In this document: positions 53,163 through 63,456 of the stretch, one piece after another
How the letters are laid out: each line of letters opens with the position of its first letter
How positions within the stretch are numbered: position 1 is the first letter of the stretch
Assembly: GCA_026004935.1 (NCBI GenBank)
Contig: BPKC01000001.1
Span: 1-64,000, forward strand
Direction of reading: 5' to 3'
From: Rhodothalassiaceae bacterium
GTDB lineage: Bacteria > Pseudomonadota > Alphaproteobacteria > Sphingomonadales > Rhodothalassiaceae
DNA: 64,000 nucleotides
Made by a program: the position numbers and the translations under genes
Notes under the pieces: generated by a model
The model's input: only the letters and a program-made list of their open reading frames with translations
Database searches by the model: none
Told to the model about the DNA's origin: nothing

Positions 53163-53528
53163 ATGACGAGAGACGATTCCGATGATGCCATCGATCCGGT
53201 GGTCCCGACCATCATGGTGCCCGCGCTTTCCTGTCTCGGGCTGCTGGACCGCGATTCTCTCGAAGAGCTGCTCGGAAAGATCCGGCAGAACGAAGATCAC
53301 GATGTGGTCCACATGCAGATCATCGTCCGGCGGGGCTGCGACCCGTCGACCACAGTCGACTATTGCGTCTGGATCAACGATGAGACCGGCCCGGTTCCCG
53401 CCCCGGTTCAGCTTTGCGTCTCGGCGCCGGCGGACCTGTTCAGGCGCATCGTCCGCCTGGCCCTGAAGATCGGGCCCATGGACGACATTCTCGGCAAGGA
53501 CGCCTTCCATGCAGAGTCGTTCCATTGA
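53163..53528 (+). CDS. Hypothetical protein between cas2 and array 2
   Basis: A 121-residue protein of unknown family. It has an acidic N-terminus (TRDDSDDAIDPVVPTIMVPA), a leucine-rich helix (LGLLDRDSLEELLGKIRQNE), and a beta-like segment (VVHMQIIVRRGCDP, VDYCVWINDE). No signal peptide or catalytic motif is visible. A very strong ribosome site (AAAGGAGGGATCG) precedes the ATG, arguing that it is a real gene. It is the last gene before the array 2 leader, 149 bp after the second cas2, and could be an adaptation accessory protein or unrelated cargo. The 209 bp after it show nothing further before the leader. Confidence 0.75.
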   Translation: MTRDDSDDAIDPVVPTIMVPALSCLGLLDRDSLEELLGKIRQNEDHDVVHMQIIVRRGCDPSTTVDYCVWINDETGPVPAPVQLCVSAPADLFRRIVRLALKIGPMDDILGKDAFHAESFH

Positions 53529-53737
53529 TTTCGGCCCGCGCGGATCGGCCCATTCCCCTATCGCCACCAATCCGCGGAAGACGGCTGTCCGCCGTAAGCT
53601 TTTCCGCCCCTTCGGCGGTCTGTGCCTGCGGCGCCCGCATGCTGGCCGTGGCGAACGGGCAAGCGAAACCCATCTCGGCGAAGGGCCGGTCGCGCCGCGA
53701 AAGGCGGGCGTCACGCACGGGCGAGGTGCAACAAGGT

Positions 53738-53852
53738 CTTGACAGGGGCTGACGTATGCGTAAAGTTTCTTTGGTAAGTCTGGCGATGCCGTCAGGTTTT
53801 GGAATCGCTCTTTGCAATCGTCTGGATTTGCAGGATTTTTTCGGGCGCCAGA
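53738..53852 (+). promoter_or_regulatory. Leader and promoter of array 2
   Basis: A 115-bp leader with TTGACA (53739-53744), 16 bp, then TAAAGT (53761-53766), reading into array 2. Eight mismatches separate it from the inverted leader of array 1 (41388-41502); the 60 bp next to the first repeat are identical. That conserved part is probably the Cas1-Cas2 recognition region. Confidence 0.85.
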
Positions 53853-55433
53853 GTCCTAATGCTGCCCCGATCTCGAGGGGATTGAAACGCTTCTTCTAAA
53901 ACCTTTTCATATTGTACCCCCGGTCCTAATGCTGCCCCGATCTCGAGGGGATTGAAACTCAAGTTCGCCCTTAATAATATTAAGGGCCTGTAGTCCTAAT
54001 GCTGCCCCGATCTCGAGGGGATTGAAACGGCTCCTGCTCGGCGCACCAATCGAGGCGCGCCGCGTCCTAATGCTGCCCCGATCTCGAGGGGATTGAAACA
54101 GCGCCTCGCGGACCAGCTCGCGATACGCGCGGAGGTCCTAATGCTGCCCCGATCTCGAGGGGATTGAAACAGTCGGCGCACTCCCGCACGCGCTCCTCGC
54201 ACCAGCGGTCCTAATGCTGCCCCGATCTCGAGGGGATTGAAACCCCCCGGCGCGGCGTTTGCTTCCGCCAAAACCTGGTCCTAATGCTGCCCCGATCTCG
54301 AGGGGATTGAAACTACGCGCCCGGGGCTTTTTTTGCAGAAATGAAACGTCCTAATGCTGCCCCGATCTCGAGGGGATTGAAACGGGGTGAGGTTGATGAG
54401 CTGCATCTGACTCCTCCTGTCCTAATGCTGCCCCGATCTCGAGGGGATTGAAACAATACTGAGCCCAAAACTCTTTGGGCGAATAAGGTCCTAATGCTGC
54501 CCCGATCTCGAGGGGATTGAAACTCGATCGCTCCGAGGGTACGCCGGACCGCCGTGACGTCCTAATGCTGCCCCGATCTCGAGGGGATTGAAACCGGGCG
54601 CGCGCGGTCCATTCCGCGGTGATGACGGTGTCCTAATGCTGCCCCGATCTCGAGGGGATTGAAACACGCTCGGCGCACCAGTCCAGCCGCTCTGGGGGTC
54701 CTAATGCTGCCCCGATCTCGAGGGGATTGAAACATGAGCCAATAATGAAAGTCTCCACCACGGTCCAGCGTCCTAATGCTGCCCCGATCTCGAGGGGATT
54801 GAGACTTCCACCGCGGGTCGAGTGCGTCACTTCCACGCAGTCCTAATGCTGCCCCGATCTCGAGGGGATTGAGACCCCTTCCTTAGGTAATTGTGGTAGT
54901 TAAATTGTCCTAATGCTGCCCCGATCTCGAGGGGATTGAGACTCAATGCGTTCCGCAACTATGAGTGAGCGGCCGGTCCTAATGCTGCCCCGATCTCGAG
55001 GGGATTGAGACCGTGAGCAGGTGCGCAGCGTACCACAGCGCATGCGTCCTAATGCTGCCCCGATCTCGAGGGGATTGAAACATGATGGTCATCATCTTTC
55101 TTCTCCTCGCGCCGGGGTCCTAATGCTGCCCCGATCTCGAGGGGATTGAAACCTATCGGACGGCCCAAGGCCGTCCACGTGGGGCGTCCTAATGCTGCCC
55201 CGATCTCGAGGGGATTGAAACTTTCGCGTTCCGGGCAAGATTCCGGTCACAATAATGTCCTAATGCTGCCCCGATCTCGAGGGGATTGAGACTTAAGAAT
55301 TCGCGGATTTTCTTGTAGTTTATCTCGTCCTAATGCTGCCCCGATCTCGAGGGGATTGAGACGCTGAAAGCTTTCTGAAGCTTTTCAGATTCGACAAGTC
55401 CTAATGCTGCCCCGATCTCGAGGGGATTGAATT
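53853..55433 (+). CRISPR. CRISPR array 2: 23 repeats, 22 spacers, transcribed rightward
   Basis: Twenty-three 36-bp repeats, GTCCTAATGCTGCCCC ... GGGGATTGAAAC, with 31-37 bp spacers. Starts: 53853, 53923, 53993, 54064, 54135, 54208, 54278, 54348, 54419, 54488, 54559, 54630, 54698, 54770, 54840, 54907, 54976, 55046, 55117, 55186, 55257, 55327, 55398. Repeats 14-17, 21 and 22 end in GAGAC like array 1; the others end in GAAAC. The last repeat ends in GAATT, as expected for the leader-distal copy. The ATTGAAAC end gives the usual type III 8-base tag. Confidence 0.98.
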
Positions 55434-55935
55434 GCGCGTTCCTGTACAATGACATCTAAGATTGGACTGATGCATTCTTTCAGAATTGGCATTTGCGATG
55501 AGAGAAAATTGAGAAAATAAGAAAATCAAAGAATCGACCATGTCGTTTAAGTTAGAACGACAAGAGGTAACCTATTCTTTAAAGAAGAACGAAAGAGAGA
55601 TATTTTGGTAGACATTGTTGATTGCGTCATTGTTAAAGATTTTAGGGTTTGAAATAAACATTTTTGATGATTTGTACAAGTGGCTTTCTGGCGCAATGGT
55701 ACCCGGGGGCAAAGGACGAATTTTTGATGCCCAATGGTACCCCGATCTCGGGGGATGCGCGGTGGCCGTCGGCGTATGTTGCGGCGCCGGCGGACGCCGT
55801 TTTCTTTTGGGAGGCCTGCAGGTTGGAGATGTGCGGGCGGGTGACGCCGCGCTTCGACAGCTCACACCGGAGCCTGGACGAGCCGGCAGTCGCTATCGCC
55901 GCACCCCGCCGGAGGGTCGCCCGGGCGACCGTTGC
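55434..55935. other. AT-rich gene-free stretch after array 2, with a possible relic repeat
   Basis: The first 250 bp are strikingly AT-rich compared with everything around them. No gene is supported. At 55731-55757 CAATGGTACCCCGATCTCG continues into GGGGATGCG and resembles the middle of the CRISPR repeat, and a partial second copy of its start (CAATGGTACCCGGGGGC) lies at 55695-55711. It may be a decayed repeat or coincidence. Confidence 0.4.
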
Positions 55936-55973
55936 GCGTGTGACATAGGCGTGTGACATAGGCGTGTGACATT
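55936..55973 (+). repeat. 13-bp tandem repeats near the right end of island B
   Basis: Nearly three direct copies of GCGTGTGACATAG (55936-55948, 55949-55961, 55962-55973). They lie 49-86 bp from the att copy at the tRNA. The matching sequence at 37656-37675 lies at the other end of the island in the same orientation. Arm-type recombinase sites are the simplest reading. Confidence 0.6.
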
Positions 55974-56021
55974 GCGGCCGACAGCGCCTCGCTAACTGTT
56001 GATTTTAAAAGGAAAAACGAT

Positions 56022-56042
56022 GATTGGTCGGGGAGACTGGAT
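56022..56042 (+). other. Right direct repeat (att) of the CRISPR island within tRNA-Pro
   Basis: Covers the CCA end and 3' acceptor strand of tRNA-Pro plus the base positions just outside. It matches 37559-37579 at 20 of 21 positions. The intact tRNA lies on this side, so the element was inserted into the tRNA 3' end and restored it. Confidence 0.8.
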
Positions 56043-56101
56043 TCGAACCAGCGACCCCCTGCTCCCAAAGCAGGTGCGCTACCAGGCTGCGCTACTCCCC
56101 G
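56025..56101 (-). tRNA. tRNA-Pro (anticodon TGG)
   Basis: A 77-base tRNA with encoded CCA (56025-56027 on the plus strand as TGG). The acceptor stem CGGGGAG (5', at 56095-56101) pairs with CTCCCCG. The D-arm, an anticodon arm with TGG in the loop (CTTTGGGAG), and the T-loop GTTCGAATC are all present. It marks the right boundary of island B. Confidence 0.96.
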
Positions 56102-56303
56102 TGCGCGGCGATGCGCGGGCCGCCCGGCACCCGCGGGCGGCGGCGATCTTCTACCCGATCCGCGCCCGGCCCCACAAGTCCCGGCCGGCTCCGCAAGCCC
56201 CGCCCGCCCCCAGCAAGCCCCGCTCGCCCCCGCAAGTCCCGGCCGGCGCCACAAGTCCGGGCCGGTCCGGCCCCGCCCGGCGGCCGCCGCGCCGCGCGGC
56301 CCC

Positions 56304-56918
56304 TCAGCGGTGCGCCGGCGGAACCCCGGATGTGGCGCCATGCGCCGGCCCGAAAGCCTTGCGCACGAGCGTTTCGTCGGCCGGCGTCCAGTTGCCGAAG
56401 ATGGGATGGTGGACGACATCGCCCGGCGCGATCTTGAGCCGTGCGGCGGTGCCGCCGGCCAGCTCCAGCGCCGCCAGCACCCGCCCGCGCGACGGCAGGG
56501 TCGTCAGATCGAGCGGCCCGCCGTGGGCGATGTTGGCGATCCGGCCGTTCGCCCTGATGAACAGGATGTCCAGCGGAATCAGGGTGTTCTTCATCCACAT
56601 CGCGACCTTCTGCGGCGTGCCGTAGTCGAACAGCATGCCGCCGTCGGCCGCAAGCTCCTTGCGGAACATCAGGCCGATGCGCCGCTCGTCTTCGTTGTCG
56701 GCCAGCTCCACCAGAAAGGCGTGCCGGCGCCCGTCCGCCGTCTCGATGACGAGCGGCGTGGTCTCGAGGCGCTGCGGCCGGCCGTCATCCACCCCGGCGC
56801 AGCTCGCGCCCGCCGGGAGCATCAGCGCGGCGAGCAGCGACAGCAGCAGGCCAAGGCCGGTCCGCCTCAGCCCCGCGCAGAGGCGCCGTCCCCGCCCTGC
56901 GCCTGCAGCCCGGGACAT
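56304..56918 (-). CDS. DUF192 exported protein
   Basis: A 204-residue protein with an N-terminal signal peptide (LGLLLSLLAALMLPAGASCA) and a DUF192 domain. Family landmarks are FLVELADNEDERRIGLMFRK, GMLFDYGTPQKVAMWMKNTL, IPLDILFIRANGRI and VLAALELAGGTAARLKIAPG. DUF192 proteins are small exported proteins of unknown biochemical role. Its ATG overlaps the stop of the upstream cold-shock gene (TGATG), so it is translationally coupled to it. The 202 bp between its stop and tRNA-Pro hold no feature I can support. Confidence 0.92.
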   Translation of the reverse strand: MSRAAGAGRGRRLCAGLRRTGLGLLLSLLAALMLPAGASCAGVDDGRPQRLETTPLVIETADGRRHAFLVELADNEDERRIGLMFRKELAADGGMLFDYGTPQKVAMWMKNTLIPLDILFIRANGRIANIAHGGPLDLTTLPSRGRVLAALELAGGTAARLKIAPGDVVHHPIFGNWTPADETLVRKAFGPAHGATSGVPPAHR

Positions 56919-57457
56919 CACCCGCGCGGACGCCGGATCGCGGTCACGACGGGCCCGCGCTCGCCGGTGCCGATGCGCACCTCCACCGCCTCGCCCGCCT
57001 CCAGCGTTTCCAGATGCGCGCGCCGCACGACCCGCATGTGCAGGAACACGTCCGCCTCGCCCTCGCCGCGCGAGACGAAGCCGTAGCCCTTCGCGCGCGA
57101 GAACCATTTGACGGTGGCGGGCTCGAAGGGGCCGCGGCCGTCCGCCTCGAAGGGCCTGCGGCGGTGGCCGGCCGGCCGGCGGGGCCGCTCCTCCTCGGCC
57201 CGGCTGAGGTCGAGATCGAGCACCTTCACCGCCTGGCGGCCGCGGGCGCGCTCGGCGACCTCGCATTGCAGCACCGCGCCGGGCGGCAGACTGTCCCGCC
57301 CCAGAGGCGCCAGCACCGAAAAATGCACGAGCACGTCGCCGCCGCCGTCATCCGGCACCAGAAAGCCGTAGCCGCGGCGGCGGTCGAACCACTTGATCCG
57401 GCCGGAGAGCACACCGACCGTCTCGGCAGGAGGGGCTTCCTCCCCGCTGCTGGACAT
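56918..57457 (-). CDS. Protein with two cold-shock domains
   Basis: A 179-residue RNA-binding protein with two cold-shock domains. The first holds [19 protein letters not shown] and VLVHFSVL; the second holds [19 protein letters not shown] and VFLHMRVV. A basic, disordered linker ([20 protein letters not shown]) joins them. RNP1 and RNP2 aromatic residues are kept in both. Double-CSD proteins of this kind are typical of Alphaproteobacteria, where some act in stationary phase or cold adaptation as RNA chaperones. The start at 57457 follows GGGAGGTGCGAG and is preferred over 57493. It forms an operon with the DUF192 gene. Confidence 0.94.
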   Translation of the reverse strand: MSSSGEEAPPAETVGVLSGRIKWFDRRRGYGFLVPDDGGGDVLVHFSVLAPLGRDSLPPGAVLQCEVAERARGRQAVKVLDLDLSRAEEERPRRPAGHRRRPFEADGRGPFEPATVKWFSRAKGYGFVSRGEGEADVFLHMRVVRRAHLETLEAGEAVEVRIGTGERGPVVTAIRRPRG

Positions 57458-57556
57458 CTCTCGCACCTCCCCTCGGACGACAGGGAGGGTCATGGTAGCA
57501 CAGCCGCGCGCCGGCGCAAGAGCCGGCGCACGCCCGCCCGCCCGGGCCGCGCCGCC

Positions 57557-59156
57557 TCAGTGGCCGCTGCCGTGCTGTCCGGCGATCAGCTTCGGCATCT
57601 CGTGATGGTGCGTGATCAGCCCCTGGTCGTACATCCAGGCGGTCGCGGGCTCGAGCCAGAAATAGACGGCGACGAAGCCCGTGATCGTCATCACGATCGT
57701 ATACGGCAGCGCCATGATCACCATGCGCATGTAGGACAGCCGGATCAGCGGCGCGAGCGAGGAGGTGAGCAGGAACAGGAACGCCGCCTGGCCGTTCGGG
57801 GTCGCGACCGAGGGGATGTTGGTGCCGGTGTTCACCGCGACCGCCATGAGATCGAAGGTGTCCCGGTCGATCATGCCTTCGGCCAGCGCCTTGCCCACCT
57901 CCGAGATGTAGACGGTGGCGACGAAGACGTTGTCGCTGATCGACGGACAGCACGCCGTTCGCCATGTAGAGGGCGGCGATGCGCATGTTGCCCTCGAGCG
58001 CCAGCACCGCGTTGGTGACGGGATCGAACAGCCCCTGGTCGTTGATCATCGCCACGATCGCGAAGAACACGACGAGCAGGGCCGTGAACGGCAGCGCCTC
58101 CTGGAAGGCGTGGCCGATCTGGTGCTCCTCGACGACGCCGGAGAAGGTGGTGGCGAGGATGATGACGGACAGGCCGATCAGGCCCACCGCGGCCAGATGG
58201 AACATGAGGCCGATGACGAGCCAGATCGCCACCACCGCCTGGGCCGCGATCTTGAGCTTGTCGCGGGTGGACAGCTTGGCCGATTCGTAGGCCTCGAACT
58301 CCTCCATGATCTTCAGCACGGCCGGCGGGATGCGCGCGCCGTAGCCGAACATGCCGGTCACCTCGAGAAAGATCACCGTCATCAGCCCGACGAAGAGCAC
58401 CGGCAGCGTGACGGGAGCCATGCGGAAGAAGAACTCGATGAAGTTCCAGCCGGCGTCATTGCCGATGATGATGTTCTGCGGCTCGCCGACGAGGGTGGTC
58501 ACCCCGCCGAGCGCGGTGCCGACGGCGGCATGCATCATGATCGAGCGCAGGAAGGCCCGGAACTGCTCCAGATCCGTGCGCTTCAGGCTGTCCACGTGCT
58601 CGTCGGCATGGGCGTCGTGCTCGTCGTCGAAATGCTTGCCGGAGGCGACCCTGTGGTAGACCGAGTAGAAGCCGAGCGCGACCGTGATGACGACCGCCGT
58701 CACCGTGAGCGCGTCGAGGAAGGCCGACAGCACCGCCCCCAGCAGCGAGAACAGCAGCGCCAGCGCCACCTTCGAGCGCACCCGCACCAGCACCTTGGTG
58801 AAGATGTAGAGCAGCATGTCGCGCAGGAAGTAGATGCCGGCGACCATGAAGATCAGCAGCAGCAGCACCTCGAGCGCGGACTCGATCTCGTGAACGACGG
58901 TGCCGGGCGTCGTCATGCCCATGAAGATCGCCTCCAGCGCCAGCAGGCCGCCGGGCTGGAGCGGGTAGCACTTGAGCGCCATGGCGAGGGTGAAGATGAA
59001 CTCGCCGACCATCAGCCAGCCCGCGACATAGGGGCCGAGCGCCCACATCACGAGCGGATTGATCACGAGGAAGGCGAGGATCGTGAGCTTGTACCACTCC
59101 GGGGCCTGACCCAGGAAATTGGCGCGAAAGGCCGCAAAGAGACTTTCCTGCTTCAT
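57557..59156 (-). CDS. nhaB: Na+/H+ antiporter NhaB, one frameshift
   Basis: A polytopic inner-membrane antiporter of about 530 residues. The sequence follows E. coli NhaB closely: [80 protein letters not shown] and [21 protein letters not shown] His/Asp-rich cytoplasmic loop ([17 protein letters not shown]) could sense pH or bind metal. The frame changes near 57942, where one extra base lies between GVLSV and [18 protein letters not shown]; the protein is otherwise complete, so consensus error is likely. The start at 59156 opens the conserved N-terminus. Confidence 0.92.
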
Positions 59157-59370
59157 CGTTTCGATCTTCGTCCCTTGACCCGCGGGCGCTGGGCCGCTCG
59201 TGCGGCAGGCGCAGCGCATCTAGCCGGGCGAAAAACGCGAAATCAAGGGCATTCGGTGCGGGCGATGCCGCACGGCGCGCTTGCGCTCGCCGCCCGCCCG
59301 GGCTTTAACCGGGGACCGGAGGCGGACCGCAGGGTGCGGATCCGGCCGGCATGAAAGGAGCCAACGCGCG

Positions 59371-60003
59371 ATGAAATTCGCAGGCGAGGTGACGATCCCG
59401 GCCCCGCCGAGGGTGGTCTGGGACTCTCTCATGGACGAGACGGTGCTGATCGAATGCGTGCCGGGCGTGGAGGCCATCGAGCGCATCTCGGACACGCAGT
59501 TCGCCGCCGAGGGCCGCGCGAAGATCGGCCCGGTGGATGCGGTGCTCAAGGGCGAGCTGCGGCTGGAGAACGTGACGCCGCACGAGTCCTACACCCTGAT
59601 CGGCCAGGGCAAGGGGGCGGTCGGCTTCGTCAAGGCGCGCGCCGACGTCGCGCTCCATGAAACCGACGACGGCCGCGCGACGCGCCTCGTCTGGTCGGTG
59701 GAGGCGAAGCTCGGGGGCCGGCTCGCCCAGGTCGGCAGCCGCCTGCTTGCGGGTGCCGCGCAGAAATACGCGGACGAGTTCTTCGCCCGATTCAGTGCGC
59801 TGGTGGCGGAGCGCGCGGGCGCCGGGGCCGAGGCCGCCGCGCCGGCGGCCGGATCGCCCGCCGAAGCCGCGCCCGCGCCGGCCTCCGGTCCCGCGGAAGC
59901 GGCCGCAGGCGAGGCGGGCCCGCGCGGGGCCGGGCTCTCGCCCTGGATCTGGGTGCCGGCGCTGATCCTCGTCATCCTCGCCCTGCTCTATCTGTGGAGC
60001 TGA
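59371..60003 (+). CDS. coxG: CoxG family SRPBCC protein with C-terminal membrane anchor
   Basis: A 210-residue protein. Residues 1-145 form a CoxG-type SRPBCC domain: GEVTIPAPPRVVWDSLMDET, LIECVPGVEAIERIS, AKIGPVDAVLKGELRLENV and GSRLLAGAAQKYADEFFARF. An Ala/Pro-rich linker leads to a single membrane helix (SPWIWVPALILVILALLYLW) at the end. CoxG is needed for recruiting aerobic CO dehydrogenase to the membrane in Oligotropha, and relatives serve other molybdenum hydroxylases. It starts a rightward cluster with xdhC and a mocA-like gene. Confidence 0.92.
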   Translation: MKFAGEVTIPAPPRVVWDSLMDETVLIECVPGVEAIERISDTQFAAEGRAKIGPVDAVLKGELRLENVTPHESYTLIGQGKGAVGFVKARADVALHETDDGRATRLVWSVEAKLGGRLAQVGSRLLAGAAQKYADEFFARFSALVAERAGAGAEAAAPAAGSPAEAAPAPASGPAEAAAGEAGPRGAGLSPWIWVPALILVILALLYLWS

Positions 60004-60036
60004 CCCAATCGCCGGATTCGTCCCGCCGATCCCGCC

Positions 60037-61121
<1,085 letters not shown>

Positions 61122-61134
<13 letters not shown>

Positions 61135-62783
61135 TGGTGCCGGCGGCCGAGGCGGCGGGCGACATGCTCGCCCACGCCGTGCATCTGCCGGGCCGGCGCC
61201 TGCCGAAGGGCCATGTGCTGACGGACGCCGACTGCGCGGCGCTGGCGGCGGCGGGATTTTCCGCGCTTCCGGTGCTGCGGCCGGGTGCGCGCGAGCTGGG
61301 CGAGGACGAGGCGGCCCGGGCCGCGGCCGAGGCGCTGGCGGGGCCGCATCTGGAGATCGGCGCGATCGCGCGCGGGCGCGCGGACATCCTGGCGCGCGCG
61401 GCCGGCATCCTCGACGTCGACGCGGGCGCGATCGCGCGGCTGAACGCGGGCGACGACGGCATCCGGCTCGCCACCGTCGCGCCCGGCCCGGTCGCGGCCG
61501 GGCGGCGGGTCGCGAGCATCAAGGTGATCCCGCTGACGCTGCCCGAATCCGCGTGCGCCCGCTGGCGCAGGGCGATCGCGGCGCGCCGGCGGCCGCCCCT
61601 TGCGCTCCATCCCTTCCGGCCGCTTTCCGCCGTGCTCGTCGAGACGCGGCCCGTGCTGCCCGGTGCGCGGCCCGCAAAATCCTACGCCGGCGCGCTTTCC
61701 ACACGCCTTGATGCGCTCGGCGGGCAGCTCAGCGAGACCGTCGCGGCGCCGCACGAGACCGGGGCGCTGGCGGCCCTGCTGCGGCGCCTGCACCGCCGGT
61801 TGCCGGCGGGTGTCGCAATCGTGATCGGCCCGGCCGCCTCGGCGGTGGCGGTGGACGACGTGGTGCCGGCCGCCATCACCCGGGCCGGCGGGCGGATCCT
61901 GTCCTTCGGTCTTGCGGTCGAGCCGGGCAATCTGCTCGTCACGGCGCGCATCGGCCGCAGGCCCGTGGTGGTGCTGCCCTCCTCGGCCAGAAGCCCGGCG
62001 CCGCAGGGAACCGATCTCGTGCTGGCGCGTCTTGCGGCCGGCCTTGCGGTCGATGCGGCGGCGCTCGCGGGGCTCGGGGTCGGCGGCCTCCTCGGTGCCG
62101 CTCCCGAGCGCGGAAGGCCTGCGGGCCGTGGAGGCCGGCGGCCGCGGCTTGCGGTGGTGCTGCTTGCGGCCGGGGCCGCGCGCCGCTTCGGGGGCGGCAA
62201 GCTGCTCGCCCTCTGGCGCGGCCGTCCGCTGGTTGCGCAGGCGGCCGGGATCTTCCGGCATCCCGCGATCGCGGCGCGCTTTGCGGTGCTGCGGCCGGAC
62301 GACGAGAAGACCGCGACCGTGCTCGCCGGGGCGGGCTTCGTCCCCGTTCCCGCCCCCCGCGCCCTTGAGGGACTCGCCGAATCGCTCAAGGCGGGGGCGG
62401 CCGCGGTGGCGGCGGCCGAACGCGCCGAAGGCCGCCCCTTCGACGGCGTCTTCGTGATGCTCGGCGACATGCCGGCGGTCCGGCCCGAGACCGTCGCCGC
62501 TCTCATCGAGGCTTTTGCGCCGCTCGTGCGGGCGGATGAGCCGGAGGCGGATGCCGTCGTGCCCGTGCACGCGGGCCGGCCCGGGCATCCCGTCCTGCTC
62601 CTGCGCCCGGCGCTCGATCTCGTCGAGACGCTCCAGGGCGACGTCGGCCTGAAGCCCCTGTTCAAGAGCGGGCGGCTGAAGGCCCGCGAGCTTGCCGTCG
62701 ACGACCCCGGCGTGGTGCTCGACGTCGACGACATGGCGGCGCTCGCGGCGCTCGAGGCCCGTCTCGGCGGCGACGCCGGTTAG
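61122..62783 (+). CDS. MoeA-like domain fused to MocA-type molybdopterin nucleotidyltransferase
   Basis: A 553-residue two-part protein. Residues 1-340 resemble a molybdopterin-binding (MoeA-like) protein (LAHAVHLPGRRLPKGHVLTD, TRAGGRILSFGLAVEPGNLL). Residues about 345-553 are a MobA/MocA-like nucleotidyltransferase with LAAGAARRFGGGKLLALWRG and VMLGDMPAVRPETVAALIEA, then GRPGHPVLLL. MocA attaches CMP to the cofactor for xanthine-dehydrogenase-type enzymes. The same fusion, beside xdhC, is known in other Alphaproteobacteria. It is translationally coupled to xdhC and its stop overlaps the convergent recX stop by 4 bp. Confidence 0.88.
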
Positions 62784-63358
62784 ACCGCCTCGATCGGCGG
62801 CCAGCCGGCGTCGAGAAGCCGGGCGTTGAGCGTCGTCTCGTCCTCGGCCTCCAGGATGAGCCGGGCGAGCGAGTCCGGCAGCCCCCGGCGCCGGAAGGCG
62901 GCGAGCGCGCGCTCGCGCGCCCGCGGATCGCCGCGCGCGCGGCCGTCGCCGAAGGGGCCGAGCCGGCGCCGGCGGGCGTAGGCGAGCGCCGCCTGCAGCA
63001 GCGCCGCATCGCGCCCCTGCGCCGCGTACACCGCATCGATCGCGGCCGCGACATCCCCGGCCCCGAAGCCCTGCGCCCGCAGCCTCGCCCGGATCGCGGC
63101 CGGTCCCAGCCCGCGCCGCAGCAGCGCGTCCACCCGCTCGCGCGCGAGCCGCCGGTCGTCGACGAGATCGAGCGCCGCCATCTCCTCCACGACCGCCTCG
63201 GCGAGCGCCGCGCGCTCTTCCGCGGCCAGATCCGCCCCCTCCTTCCAGCGCGCGAGCCGGCGCAGCAGCACGTGGCGCAGCCGCGCGGCACTTGCGCCCC
63301 GGCGCGCAAGATAGGAAAAGGCGGCTTCCTTCAGCCGGGCGTGGATGGCGTCGCGCAT
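62780..63358 (-). CDS. recX: RecX regulatory protein
   Basis: A 192-residue protein made of three-helix repeats, as in RecX, which modulates RecA filaments. The first repeat is EAAFSYLARRGASAARLRHV with LLRRLARW, the second ALDLVDDRRLARERVDALLR and GLGPAAIRARLRAQGFG, and the third RERALAAFRRRGLPDSLARL. It is very Arg/Ala-rich, in line with the local GC content. The start at 63358 gives the normal family length. No recA is in the window. It is convergent with the mocA-like gene. Confidence 0.88.
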   Translation of the reverse strand: MRDAIHARLKEAAFSYLARRGASAARLRHVLLRRLARWKEGADLAAEERAALAEAVVEEMAALDLVDDRRLARERVDALLRRGLGPAAIRARLRAQGFGAGDVAAAIDAVYAAQGRDAALLQAALAYARRRRLGPFGDGRARGDPRARERALAAFRRRGLPDSLARLILEAEDETTLNARLLDAGWPPIEAV

Positions 63359-63456
63359 CGGGCTCCCCTCGCAGCTTGGCCGCGCCTCGAGCCGAGCCTA
63401 GCGCGCGCGCACCGCCCGCGGAAGATCGGCGGCCAGGTGGAAGGGCGGACCGGCCC

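Noticed and set aside
55664-55956. Open frames on both strands between array 2 and tRNA-Pro
   Set aside because: No ribosome site, no recognisable motif, and they cross an abrupt change from AT-rich to GC-rich sequence.
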